From: Cristatella mucedo
Lineage: Eukaryota; Bryozoa; Phylactolaemata; Cristatellidae
Assembly: GCA_009760855.2 (NCBI GenBank)
Contig: WPIO01000058.1
Location: 437,501-501,500, forward strand
DNA length: 64,000 nt
Direction of reading: 5' to 3'
The notes beneath the pieces were generated by a model that had not been told where the DNA came from, ran no database searches, and saw only the letters and a list, made by a program, of their open reading frames with translations. Positions 1-12,800 of this stretch are shown in pieces. A program made the translations under genes and the position numbers. Each line of letters opens with the position of its first letter. Within the stretch, counting starts at the first letter, position 1.

Positions 1-672
1 AAGTGATTGATGTGATTGCCAGGCACAATCTAGGCTTTCACTTATTTGGAGATGACACTCAATTGTACCTCTGCTTTGATCCCTCCCAGCCCTCCAGGTC
101 GTCGAATTGTCTGAACTTCCTTGCTGCATGTATTGATGACATCCGCACATGGATGGCAGCAAACTTTCTTAAACTGAATGATGATTAAACCAACTTGCTA
201 AAACTATCAGATCTACTACCCCCACCAGGGTAAGCATCGTAACAGCCACTTTTCGGAGTCTAACTGCTTACCGTTACCTCGTACAAATCTAAAATCTTTT
301 GGAGACCGTGCTTTCAGTATCGTATACACCTGAAGCCTGGAACTCACTCACAACTTGCGTCACGACATCTCCTGACATGACCAAATTTAAAAAGAAACTA
401 AAAACGCATATTTATCACGGTATTTAGTGGATCCCTGTGATTCGTCCTTTATGTGCTTATGTGTGCTGACACTGTGCATGCTGCCACTAACCATACTTGC
501 ATGCTGACCCTGCGCATGTCGCCCCTAACCATGTTATTCTTGTTGTTTATTGAGCATGCTACCACTGACTATTCGATCGTGTTTTCTTTGCAGCAAATTT
601 AGAGCGCCTAGAAAGAGACTGTGTTCTCTGAATGCACTACATCAAATGTTTTATTATTATTATTATTATTAT
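1..672 (+). mobile_element. LINE family A copy, internally deleted
   Basis: Starts within the reverse transcriptase (LGFHLFGDDTQLYLCFDPS, where the YADD box has become FGDD) and runs on through the linker ending LKLNDD. A deletion near 190-205 jumps to the C-terminal domain. The copy ends with the family 3' hairpin and a (TAT)n tail. The window edge cuts its 5' part. Confidence 0.75.
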
Positions 673-1055
673 AGTAGCTATGTCATAGTCGAGCGTCTGG
701 ACAGATACAAGTCGCCGTCAATACTGCAGTTGTGACAATTGTCGAGCTTTAAACTGCCGCTTTCGTGGAGCATGAATGCCATCTGCAACTGAGTAGCCTA
801 AGCAAAAAGCTTGCTCTCATTGAATATAGATGTTAGTACACGTGTCTTTGTAGGCTACAGAGGTTGTGTGCGGAAGAGCTGTTCAGTCTGACTGAGAGCA
901 AAATGTTTCCTCACGGTGCCTAGAACGTGGTAGCTCTAAATTAAAAAACAATTTTGGGTCTGTGTTTTTAAAGGTTGGTGGCTAATGTGGTACCTCGGAG
1001 ACTACAGTGCATATAGCTCGTATGCTTACAAAGCTAGAAAATTAATTCTCGACTA

Positions 1056-1290
1056 ACTTGACAAGATTCGCTGACTCGACATTGAAACACAAGCTAAAAC
1101 GCACCTGTTCCTCGCAGCATTTGCTGGGTTCCTGTGAATGTGAATTGTTCGTCGTGTGCTTAAGCGTGCTGCCGCTGTGATGTTATCACTAATCATATGG
1201 ACATGCTTCCCTTACAGCATATGTAAAGTGCCTAGACAAGATTTAGTTGTCTTAGGGCGCTATAAAAATGTCTTGTTATCGTTATTATTT
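1056..1290 (+). mobile_element. LINE A-variant 3' end
   Basis: Only the last coding codons, the 3' UTR and the hairpin (AAGTGCCTAGACAAG through TTGTCTTAGGGCGCTA) remain, ending in ATTATT. It shares AGCATTTGCTGGGT with the copies near 12.9 kb, which marks it as a subfamily of A. Confidence 0.6.
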
Positions 1291-1412
1291 CTTTGATCCC
1301 GAATGCAATCTTCAGCAGGACAGGTTTCGCAAAAAGCTGAGACGCATTTATTAAAGATGCTGAGTGCCCGCGTCTTAGCGGGCTAAGGAGAAGGTGGATG
1401 GAAGCTGGTGAG

Positions 1413-1508
1413 AAAACTTAATCTCTCTCCAGGCGCTCCACATTTGCTCAAGGGCTTTAAGTTAGTAAACCCAGTAGAAGGCGAGCATCCTACTCCTGGG
1501 CCAAACCA
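1413..1508 (-). mobile_element. SINE-2 fragment, degenerate
   Basis: The minus strand carries the SINE-2 tail (ACTTAATCTCTCTCCAGG on plus) and, 60 bp on, GGCGAGCATC with GGGCCAAACC, matching the head of intact SINE-2 copies. The middle, with box B, is deleted or diverged. Confidence 0.4.
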
Positions 1509-3040
1509 GGGCAAGTGTATTGACAAATTACTTGATCAATCTCCCCGGTACCACACTCCGCTGAGCTCCAATCTGTCATCATGCCAGGGAGGGATCCGCC
1601 ATCATCCACAGATCGTCGAGCAGCAGCAAGTCGAAGAGCAAAGACGATACTGCAGATACACATTACATAGCATAGGTTGACCACAAACCAACTTATTAAG
1701 ACCGAAGCACTAAATCAAAGGAGAAAAACAGAGACGCGCATGTACCTGTAGTTTTGCTGAGGAAGCAGAGGCATCTGAACTGACAGTGTTTTTGTATGCT
1801 TATCTGTAGTATCGCTGCAGCATTTTCAAAACGGGCTGTTATGACTCATACATTAACAGCCTCTGGTAACAAAAACAGAGCTCGTTGCAGCTCTAATGCT
1901 TTTCAACCCTCAAAAAATACCAATGAAGCCCGAGCCTTAAATTACGGCTGGTGACTTTTACGTGCAGCATCAATACACGCAGATAAATAGATGGTAACGG
2001 AGAACGGCATAAAGTAATAAAGAGTGACCATAATGTAATACAAAATAGCCCATATCCACGGCCCTAGAGCAGTAGATTCGACAGCCGCAGATGACTAACG
2101 GTTTCTCGAATCAGCCATAGCGTACAGCGACTACCAGCAACGGAAGCAACTCATGTGCCCGCCTCGACTCTCAGGTCACAACTAGGCTTACTTTTAAGCG
2201 AGGCAGGCTTCTGTGTCACTTAGCCATAAAAAAGACGTAACCAGTGGCTATTCTTTATGATTTACAGAGCACGAATAATATACCACCACTCATTACCTGG
2301 CTCGCGTAGCTTTTGACAGCTTTTCGCTGTCGACGCTCGGTGGGAGGTAAGGAATTGCATTTTAATTTCAATTCTCCCATTTCAATTCTCCGCGACCAAA
2401 TAAGTCAAAGAAAAGATGGAAATATGATTAGAGTAGAATGGCGATTAGTGTAGTAGATAAAAAGGTGAATTTTTAAACTCAAATCCACCACTAAGGTTGT
2501 CTTGATTTCTTAGCAAGACTCTCATTAAAAATACCCTTGCTAAAGGGCTTTCACAGTTTAATTGTTATCTCATGTGATCTCATGCTCGCGACTGAATTGC
2601 ATGCCCTCTGACCACTGGCTTGACCAAAAAAGAATTTTGCTACACCACCATCCTTATTAAAATAGCATCGAATGTCACTATTAAAGAGATGGCAGAAGAG
2701 GGGTAAAAAAAACACACATTGCTATTTCCCTGCTGACCCAAAAGGTGCCGACGACGACATACTAAAACCTCTTTCTATTAAAATGTACGTGTCAGCAGAT
2801 TCAATGGCGTCATAGTCAACGGAGAGTCATGGCTTGGGGCACCGTAGATTGGCTGGGCGCTACACCAATATCGTGAAATCCGCACCTACTGCATTCCCCC
2901 GAAATTAAGACCGGGTCATGTATTAATTTTTCTCCAAATGACGCATCAGGGCGTATTATTAGGGAGTGTCTTATGTTTTCATGTACAACAATCTGCATTT
3001 ATTCAGTATTTATTACATGTATTTATGCATGTACAAACAT

Positions 3041-3364
3041 CTACGTTTCTTTAACTAGGGTCATACCGTCTTCTTCTGGAACATGGTCATAAATCTCCAA
3101 ACCCGGAATTCCGGAAAGCATTTCTTGCGAATCAATTTCTTGTGGAACTATTTGAAATAATCTTTCATCGCCAGCAATAGAGGTATCCTTTAACGAACTC
3201 GTCTGATCCATGCAGCCTGCTCTTAGTGCATTTGCAACACAGCTAGCGGTGAATTCATCCCACGAATTCTTGACCCAGGTCACGTTTCCTTGTAGACTAG
3301 GCTTCACAAAGTTTCCACGCTGATTTCTCCCGATTCTATATTCAATGTGTTCATTGATTTTCAC
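3041..3364 (-). pseudogene. pogo/Tigger-like transposase C-terminal fragment
   Basis: A 107-codon frame has MKINEHIEYR, VKPSLQGNVTWVKNSWDEF and ALRAGCMDQTSS. In DDE_1 (pogo/Tigger, CENP-B-like) transposases the equivalent tail reads roughly KPS...W...AW..I....I..SF+.CGI.N, followed by an acidic Ser/Asp-rich stretch. The order and spacing match. The catalytic DDE core is not visible upstream on this strand, so this is a 5'-truncated relic or a domesticated tail. Confidence 0.5.
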
Positions 3365-3847
3365 ACGAAAATGGTCTTATAATTTTTTTTATTGCAATGC
3401 CAAAGGTCTGTATATCGGTAGTAATTCACAAAGGAATTATTATTTGATCCATCCTTCTCTCAGCAAGGAAGCTCTTCATGTCTATAGCGTGACAACTTCC
3501 GGATGAAATCCACAAAGCAGATCTCTCAGCCCACATCGCAAAGTAAGTGGCAGCATAAATCGAACCACTTTCTTATAACTGGTTGAATGCAACAGGCTTT
3601 TTTGGTTTCAAAAAATAGATGCCAGAAGCACCCTAAATCCAATCTTACTCGCCCACAGTAATAATTATAGGTGGGCTTCCTTCAATTCCAAAAGAATTGC
3701 TACTATTCAGGTGACACGTGCACTTTCGCAACCAGTTTAAGGAATATAGATGGAAGAAGCACCCCTCTGATCGTCTATTGTTTAAGATCATTGGCCAATA
3801 AACACCACACTTTAAATCGTAGCAATAATGCTGGAGAGTTGGTGTAA

Positions 3848-5400
3848 AGAAACTAAACTGCTGCTCATAGGACACCCTAAGCGTGAGGCTGGACTAGAAG
3901 GCTTTGCTCTTCTAATAGGTGATGCTGTTGTGCGACCGTCAAGATCTGCTCGCAATTTAGGTGTTAGTTGTTGCTTGTTAGTTGTTGCTAAAATTCGGGC
4001 TTGTTTAGATAAGGATACCACGTCCAAGTTGGTCCATGCATTCGTGACATCCCGTCTCGACTTCTGCAACTCACTGCTTACTGGCCTACCGGCATGTGCG
4101 ATCAGGCGATTGCAGCTGGTGCAAAACTCTGCAGCTAGGCTTGTCTGTCGTGAGCGTCGCAGTTGCCACATTACTCCATTTCTCGCCGACCTGCACTGGC
4201 TACCAGTCAAGCAACGGATTGACTTCAAGGTTTTGTCGCTCACTTTTAGGTCCCTTCATTCTATGGCTCCAGCCTATCTCTCCGATATACTCCCCCATCA
4301 GGCCAAGCATCGTACCACCCGCTTTTCTGAATCCAACAGTCTAGAAATACCTCGTACAAACCTCAAATCCTTTGGAGACCATGCATTTAGTTCGTATGGT
4401 CCCAAAGCCTGGAACTCCCTCCCGACCTGCGTCAGAACATCCCCTGACCTGACCACATTTAGAAGGAACTTAAAAACACACCTATTTAGGACAGCATTTA
4501 GTGGGTCCCTGTGATTCGTCCTTGATGTGCTTATGCGTGCTGACACTATGCATGCTGCCACAAACCAAATTTGCATGCTGACCCTGTGCATGTCACCCCT
4601 AACCATGTTGTTCATTTTGTTTGTTTTTTCAAGCATGATTTTACTTACCATTCAATTGCATTTCCCTTTGCAGCAAATGTGAAGCGCCTAGAAAGAGATT
4701 AAGTTCTCTGAGGGCGCTTTATCAAGTCCATTATTATTATTATATCTTCGACAGCTGTCTAATTTTTGAAATCTTTGTTAGGATGACTACTTCCAAAGCT
4801 AGCCGTCACGTCCGATTCCTGTCTAAGATTAGGATCTATCTTCACGATAGCGTGCACAAATTTAACTGGCTCCTTAGTTCTGTCTCGGCTAGATTATTGT
4901 AATTCCTTTATGACTGGGCGACAGAAAAAAGTCACTAGGCCGCTGCAGCTGTCTATGAATATGGCTGTAAGGCTAGTTTTTAAATCACAGAGGTTTTACC
5001 ACGTGTCTCCTTTGCTAAAAGAGCTGGGATGGCTGCCGGTTGATCAATGGATGCAGAGCAAAGTTCTTACACTAACCCACAAAGCCCGCTACGGCTTGGC
5101 TCCGTCATACCTAGCTGAAATGCTGCACCAGTTTCAGCCTCCTCGTGCCCTCAGGTCCTCAAGGATAATAAATTAGCTATTCCAGTCCTCCGCTTAAAGA
5201 ACGTAGGCTACAGAAGCTTTTGCTCTGCAGGTCCTAGACTGTTGAACTCGTTTCCACATATCTTACGCAACGACAATTGGTATCCTGCTGCCGACTAGGG
5301 CTCATCCTTTTCAGCGATCCTGAGCTGCTACTTCCATGCTACTCACTACCTCAACTGCTCCTCCTGACTCTGCTATGCTTCCCTATGCCAAATCATTTCC
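3848..5400 (+). mobile_element. LINE B copy interrupted by LINE A
   Basis: 3848-3972 is LINE B (LLLIGHPKREAGLEGFALLI). From about 3973 the sequence switches to LINE A, and at 4743 LINE B resumes (TCTTCGACAGCTGTC) at the point where it stopped. It continues through GLAPSYLAEML and is lost near 5400 before the (ACATT)n tail. Both parts carry frameshifts and stops. Confidence 0.75.
3973..4742 (+). mobile_element. LINE A insertion within LINE B
   Basis: 5'-truncated copy whose C-terminal domain is still readable (KIRACLDKDTTSKLVHAFV, then LADLHWLPVKQRIDFKVL, then AFSGSL). The 3' UTR has the two GTGCATG modules, and the copy ends with the hairpin and (ATT)n. Its flanks join LINE B seamlessly, so it is the younger insertion. 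Confidence 0.78.
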
Positions 5401-6830
5401 AGCCATCCCAAGGTGTTACTTTCCTGAGGTACCGAAGGAGATACTGCATTTAATTCTAAAAGCCAATGTCATCAACATTGAATTCGAATGGAACTTCACG
5501 TCACATTCAAACCCTTCATTGTCTTAAAGCTTAAGCAGTGTTGACGATCTTCTTAGAGATAGCACACGAAGACGTGACCAATACTTAATCAAGCCGTCGA
5601 GCCCATGTTGTGATGCTATGAATTATTCTGGACAAATTTTAAACAGTAGTGCTACAGCAACGAAAAATACTTAAATATCAGCCTTGCGCACAACCAAAAC
5701 CTTTGCTCTCCAGTCTGCAATCCACCCACTGATAATGTCTTACAGCTAAGGAAACAATAGTTGCAGACATAACCCTCACTTGCGCTTCTTAGAATTCCCC
5801 AGGTCCACCTGTTGACTGAGGTTATCGTACTCTGCTCGCCACTTTCACACCATTTAAAGATCCGTCTTCTCTTTTTCAGACAGCCGTAAGATACTAGCTC
5901 AGGCAGGGAGTCCTTCACGACCCGTGTCTAGTACTCACTCAATAGAATAGCTCTTTGTTTTACCACTAATCTCTTTTATGGGTCAAAATATTTTCCCTTT
6001 AAATCTATAATTAAATCAAAGGGTAATTGAAGACTTAAGAGACAAAGTTGAAACAGAAAGGATAAAATTATTCTGTGGAATTCTAAGAAATCTTTTGTGC
6101 ATGCATGAATCTATTGCGGAGGTGACCGATATATACCTGGTTTGCCTTCTATTTTCTAATTGGGTATGTTTGTTATTTAGGTTTTTTTAAATACTGCCTC
6201 GGAAAGTCAGCGGGTACAGGCGGATTCATCTAATATTTCAATAACGGTACGACCGGTTTCAATTAAATATACAAAGGTTTGGATTTTCTGTGATGCCAAG
6301 TTCTTCGCTGATTGTTTCATTCGTTTGCTGTCTTCGCATGTCTCTGTATGCAAATATCGGAGGTGATCGTCCGGAATGCTTGCATTAACGCTTAAGTGGG
6401 GCTTATTTTTGGAGTATGGCTTGTATTATAAAAATTCATGCTAGGGATTATTTTTCGCTTAGTTCATATCGTCGGGAAATTTGGTAATTGTGTCGTAGTA
6501 TTTAAATTCTAACATATGCAGGTTAAGGTTGACCATGGCTGCACAGGCTTGCTAAGTGAAGACCTTGCTGCCGACTAGATTCGTGATGGTGCGCCCAATA
6601 AACCTGTGAGCTAAAGGTCGCTATAGGTCCACACAAATAAGTATAGGAAAGTAAGTCAGACAAGACTTTGACCGAAACTTAACCGATTTAAAAAAGGCAA
6701 AATCCCGTGTCCATTTTACGGACAAAATAAAAGAGTCGCTTAACCAGGATTCCGATCTAAATTTAATCATCCAAAAATATATCTACCCAGATTTGTCCAA
6801 AGCCAAATCAGAGATCTAGTTACAGGAGGT
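5401..6830. other. No gene recognised
   Basis: AT-rich sequence with only short open frames. I see no exon with convincing splice sites and no repeat that recurs elsewhere in the window. Confidence 0.5.
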
Positions 6831-6832
6831 AA

Positions 6833-7045
6833 GGTGCTCGCTCTTCATGACCGAGGTCGCAGCTTGCAGTGGATGATCTTTTATTGGGCCGTGGTAGCCC
6901 AGGAGGTAAAGTGTTAGCTCTCCACAGCCGAGGTCGTGGGTTCGAATCATGCAGTGGGTAACTTCCATTTCTAACTGCAAGAGGTGGTGAAAGCCGTTAA
7001 TGTTCTTTTGCCGCTATATAAACGAGGCTGTTAAAGCCGCTAAAA
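6833..7045 (+). mobile_element. SINE-1 copies, a partial then a longer one
   Basis: 6889-7045 has a tRNA-like head: GGTAAAGTGTTAGC as an A-box relic and GGTTCGAATC as box B. The family body follows (AGTGGGTAACTTCC, CAAGAGGTGGTGA) with the tail CGCTATATAAACGAGGCTG. A second, shorter head (AGGTAAGGTGCTCGC, GACCGAGGTCG) precedes it at 6833-6885. Confidence 0.65.
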
Positions 7046-9850
7046 GATGTATAACTGCAATTGTACCGCAAAAGAACTCGGCTGAAATTTTTGGGGGAGA
7101 TGCTCGTGCGACAGTAGTTGACGAGATGAGGAAGGTGAGGAAGGAAGTTGCCATGCAAAGGCAGTTGAACAACGGTAACAGGATCGCTGGAAAACTTTGG
7201 AGTTGGGTCTGACTCTAACGATAACATTGACCACAATAAGACTCACGGAGTCTGTCCGGAATGGAATCGTGGAATCCTTCATGGAATCTTTCCTCCCAGT
7301 CTTCTTGTTTCGGGCTTCCAATGATCAGTCGCCAGTGCCATGTAACTTGGTCAGGTGGCCAATCCGTAAAAAGAAACCAGTGCGTGAAATGTTGCGCATT
7401 CGGATCATTAGAGCGCCGTAAGGTTGGCACTGGCTGGTGCAGGGCCAGACTTCCTCACCTCATGTTCTCGAAACACTATCGAGTAACAAAGAAAAAAATC
7501 TGATGCGAAAATAAATTTGTTGGGATGCGACTAAATTTTGCAAAGTATGTTTCTATTGGCAAGATTCGATTTCGCTTCGTCGTCGTTGAGAAATTTGTTA
7601 AACCTACGTGCACTAGCAGCCGTAGGTTTTACCACGCTTGGCCTCCTAGGCCTCCGCTGCCTACGCAAGCACCAATCTCACACTGCTTTATGGCATTTCG
7701 AAGGTTCGTTCTCAACAGTTAGTTCAGGCCAGCGAGCTTCAGTATGAAAAAATGTAAGTGCCTTAGTCTGCTTATTTCATTGCAGTTGGGTACCTGATTT
7801 ATTCGAGAAATCATTGCACTCCAAGTATATGAGTAGCTCACTCAGCTCCACAGCGCTGTAAACAGCCCCGTGGAGCTGAGAAAAGGACAGGGCTGTAAAC
7901 AGCCCTGTCCTTTTTTACCCGCCTTTTTCTTTTACATATCCGATGACTTGCCTTTCATTCAGTCTTTATTCGAGGCCTATCGCCCGGCAAGTAGTTCCTC
8001 CTTACTTAAGGGCGACGCCTTTTAGGTAAATTTAAATGATTCATCGTGCCTTACTTTTTCTAATTTGGATGAGCTCGACTTGGGAGCAGGCCTCGCGTAG
8101 CGCCGAGCGTTTCGTAGCCCCCCCCCCCCGATCCCGGCTGAGCCGGTTGTTGGTCACATTGACGTCACGTGATATTTGTGTGTGGGCGGTGCTTATGAGT
8201 TGGTCAGCCATAGCTGCGAGCTCTGTCTTCGCGACTGTTTACGAAATTGCTGAGCATATCGATGCCATAAACTTTGTTTAATACAAATTTCCATGCTCTC
8301 TTTATAATTACTCTTTGGTTAGCGAAGACAATCGAAGCTTAACTCAACGCGTGTGACGGGTAACCCAAAACAGGTGTGGTCTGCTCCATCTGATCTGCGC
8401 TACTGTAGCCGGCTTCCATGGGTCAGAGGCTATTTCCCGCCAAGGCCCGCTATACTCCGGCCACGCCATGCCGCCGAGCTAGGGTAAGTCGAGTGGCCGT
8501 CAGGTTAGACCCCTTTATAATATCGCATGCGCCAACAACAACAGGGGAACTAAACAAGTCTACAGGGAAAGGTCCTATAAAAAGTACACTACAGGGGCGC
8601 AAGACGACGCCGCCAGCGCGAACAAACGTGTTAGTTGTTCAGTCGGCTTCCACCATCACACGGTCTGCGGCCTCCGTCCAACCAGTACAAGCATACGCCG
8701 TACAATACCCGGCTAGCTGAGTATTCTGGGATAGATGGAGCAGACATCCACCACAGTCGAGAGCATCCGCCGAAAGACGCCAACTCACGGGGGGGGGGGT
8801 CACGAGCAGAATTTATGGAGAACGAGGATTATGCAAATCACAACAGCGAGCATGCTATCCAGCTCCACTCGGGCCTTGGGCGCTCGTTGCCTTGCGTGCG
8901 TGCCCACATCGCCGGAGAGCGCCTGCAACCATCCAGGTGCATAACTCGGCGAGACCGGGAGCCTCCAACAGCGCGACTTACTCAGCCAACTTCTCCTACC
9001 CAAGAGCCCCGGTGACCCCTCGTCACCGCACATGCAATAGGTCAGACCCCGGCCGATGACCATTACCTAATTACAGCCGTCCTGTCCCAGCCAACCGAAC
9101 CTAGCTTGGGTACACTACTACGCAGCATTGGTCCCGCTGCCGCCGCTGTAAGATAAGCTCGATACGGTAATCGCGCTTTATTTCTAGATAAGAAGCAGGC
9201 TGGGTGGTTCTGACATTCCACCCGCACCTTTGGCAACCCGCACCTGTTGCCTGGCGCCGGCTGATGCGGTTTGCTAGCGATGCAACTACTGCCGCCAGTT
9301 AGCTCGGCTAGCGATACCGGCAGGTGTTGATTGATCGTTATACTTGCTCGTACAACGTAACGCGGTTCGCTGATGTGCGCTCATGGTGAACTGATATTAC
9401 AAGATGTGTGCTCGTTGACTGATTAATGTAGGCGAATCTACCTGCTCATCTAGCGTTGCAGCAGTTATACTCTGTGGCGATATAATATTTATATTTACAC
9501 GCACGCACGCACGCGCACGCGCGTGCACATACGCATGCACAAACGTACGCGCCCGCGAACGCACACATACGTATTCCGGTACGAATAAATGCAGTAGGGA
9601 GTCAAGCAACCAGCTCAGCTCACTGTGGCGGGTACCGACCTGCGTCTTGGAGGCACATCGGTCTGTCCTCAATAGTCAATTAATTAAATACAAGCACTTG
9701 CTATCTACGGCACGTTAACTTATCCGTGATGGGGTGTTTTTAGGCTGTTCATGGAGGTAAGCTTGGTAAGCAGACCGGAAATACGATGTGGGGGGTGTAG
9801 CCTGCAGCTGCTGCGAATTTGCTGTATCTCGCTACGGGTTCCGTATTGTC
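7046..9850. other. No gene recognised; GC-rich stretch with mononucleotide runs
   Basis: Apart from the hairpins at 7841-7914, I find no supported gene. 8340-9350 is GC-rich and includes a 12-C run (8118-8129) just upstream and an 11-G run (8789-8799). 9497-9570 is an alternating purine-pyrimidine CACG/CGCG stretch. 9700-9898 is the likely promoter and leader side of the PhyH gene. Confidence 0.45.
7841..7914. repeat. Two adjacent perfect stem-loops with the same TAAA loop
   Basis: 7841-7880 has 11-bp arms CTCAGCTCCAC and GTGGAGCTGAG around an inner GCTG-TAAA-CAGC. It abuts 7881-7914, with 15-bp perfect arms AAAAGGACAGGGCTG and CAGCCCTGTCCTTTT, again closing on TAAA. The T run of the second arm continues to 7916. 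The function is unknown; the ends of a small foldback element are possible. Confidence 0.8.
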
Positions 9851-9898
9851 GTTTAAATGGTGTCGCTCCCCTCTTTGAGGGTCGTTGCTTCTCAGAAC

Positions 9899-12800
9899 AT
9901 GGCGGATACGAAGTGGCCGATAGTCAATGACGATACAATCAAGGAATTCCAAGAGAACGGCGTGGTATGCATTCGTCAGGTATTCAGCGAGGAATGCCTT
10001 CGTGCAGTGGAGGCGGGCATCGCCAAAAATCTTCGAAACCCTAGCCAATACAGCGAGTCTCTGGTAGCAGCAGGAGGTTCGGGTGCCTACTTTAACGACT
10101 ACTGTAACTGGCGAAATATTGAAGAGTTTCGTGACTATGTTTACAACTCACCTGCTAAGGAGATCGCTGGGAGATTGACAATGTCGAAGGTAGGTGAATG
10201 ACTCAGAGATGGCCTGAATGCAGAGGAATGATTGTGCAGACTGCCTAGAGCATGAACATATTTTCGATCTACCGTGGAATTTCAGTTGACTGTGCCAAGC
10301 CTGAAAAACACTTACTGTCGATTTAACTGCCGTTCGACATGCATGAATGTCTGGAAATCTATATGGAACGTCTGGAAATCTATATGGTCCCATACCATGA
10401 TCGAAACTGGTAGAGTCTGTATTTCCTCTCGAAATCGGCGAGTTATTGTGACGAAAAAGCTCTGGCTTCGGAGGTCAAGGATTCACCTCTCACAGACAGC
10501 CCAATATATCCTTTCTTTATTTCTTGCACGAACGCATCCGCTATCATAACAGCCGTTTCTCTAAGCAATGTACGTACGGCTGATTGACCCTGTAATATTT
10601 TCTTTATAGCTGATCGGTCGAATGTTTATAAGGCACAGGTTACTTTATTCATTTTATGAATATATTTCGTTACTGTTTAAAGTATTAATACTACTCGTTC
10701 AGATACGCAAGAAGGTCTACATTTTGAGTGTCTTATACGGCCGTATAAAAAACATCCTCGTTTTCCCCTAAGGTAGGCTACGATCGGTTATTTTCGTCTT
10801 CTTAAAAAATATAAACTGATTTAACAGCCTCATTTGTATAGCGGCAGAAGAGCCTTAGCCGGGACTCTAGCTGATTTAATAGCCTTTTTCGTATAACGAC
10901 AGAAGAGCCTTAAAGGCTATATCACCACTGCTTTCAGCTGCGAAATATACGATCGCCTTTTGAACCCACGACCTCGGGACCGAGGTCATGAAGAGCAACC
11001 ACCTTACCTAGTGTGTCATCACATCCCCATCGCTTGCAATTGGCAATTGAGGATAGCCTACTGCACGATCTCGGTCGTGAAGAGCGAGCACCTCACCTCC
11101 TGGACCATCGCAGCTCATTTCCCTACTCATGTAAGCGAGCACGAGAGAGCGTGGTCATGGTAAATATTACTTATTGGTAGTCGATTGGGTAACCCAAGAT
11201 ATAAAATTTCCGCCATCTCAAATTTTCTTTAGTGTCTAAATTTTTATAACTGATGTAACACATACAGCGTGCACCTGCTAATAAGATATAGCATAATGTC
11301 TGGTTTGCCCAGATTTTTAGAGGTGATTGTATACGCCTGTCTTAGCTGGCTGTTAGAGGTAAATCGGGACAGAAGGCTGGCTACGGATACCTTGATTGCA
11401 GGAGGCTATTGCTGCTCTCAATAAGTTAAATTTGAAATATCTGCTTGTGATTTAAATCCTGTAAACGACGCGCCACGATCCTCATTATAAGTGGTATTAC
11501 TATATTTTTGGAAATTACAGGGCTTTCTTTATAAATCAAGCTGACGGTGCAGCTAAAATTTAATCTATGACTTTCACCGGATATTATCTACTTGAGGATC
11601 TATGCTTCCCTTAATAGTCATCCTCAAACACCATCCGTTTTTGGGTAGTGAGGTATTTGCAATTGGATGTTCCAAGCATGACAACTATTGACTGTATTGT
11701 CGAAAATCTTTTGGGGAAACGCCGTTGATGTATTATGGCTTTTTAAGATTACCTAGGATGATTCAATGAGTGATGATAGTGTGACTTTTATGCTGATGCA
11801 CTTGTAGATCGCCCTTAAATGTGGCTACTCCAAGGAAAGAAAACGCTCTGCTTCTTTGCCGAGAATGCTCTGCCTTTGTCGTACTCTTTGCTTATTAGGG
11901 CTCTCGTTCATCATTCTTCTCATTCTAGTCAAAAGATTTTGTCATATCACCGTGTTCCGGGCGCGTGCACTTTTGTCTGGAGCCTGCTTGTATATGCAGC
12001 TTGTCATAGCGAGTAACTTGTACTGCTGCTGCGGACAGCAGGCTGAACCGTCAAGCCAGTGCCTAGGATAGCAACTCCTCTCCGGCCGTGATGCTAATTT
12101 ACAACATAATTAACGGTGCACGGGTCGGATTTTAGTTTGTTAAGCAAGGCTGGCTTTTGGCTTGCTGGATATCCACAAAATTAGAGCGCCTCAAACTCTC
12201 TTGCCACAATTATTGCTTCCTTCGGCACTTGGATGACAGCAGACTTTCTCAAAATAAATGATGATACAAGCAACTTACTATTTATGGGCAAACTTAGTGA
12301 GACTCACACATTGGAAAACCCATCCCTTAAGATGGGCTCTGCAAGCGTATTTCATGTAGCATCTGCACTCAATCTGGGTGTCCTCTTCAAAGTGACCTTT
12401 CACTGGACTACCTCATCAGCTCCATAGTCAAGTCTGCCTACTTTCAACTACGGAACATTGGAAAATTTTGGGCCTGCTAAAATAACCATGTTGAAGTTGG
12501 TCCATGTGTTTCCGACATCCCATCTTGACTTCTGCAACTCACAACTTGCCGCTTTTCTGACTTATGCAATAAGGCGCTTGTAGCTAGTGCAAAACTCTGC
12601 AGTCAGGCTTGTCTGTATAGGGCATCGCCGTTGTCACATCATGCCACTTCCCGCCAACCGGCACTGGTTCCCTATCAAGACGCGTGTCGAGTTCAAGGTT
12701 TGGTCATTCACTTTTAGGTCTCTTCATTTTCTTGCTCAAGCCAACCTATAAGAACTACTCCCCAATTAGGCCAGGAACGGTACCACTCGCTCTTCTGTCT

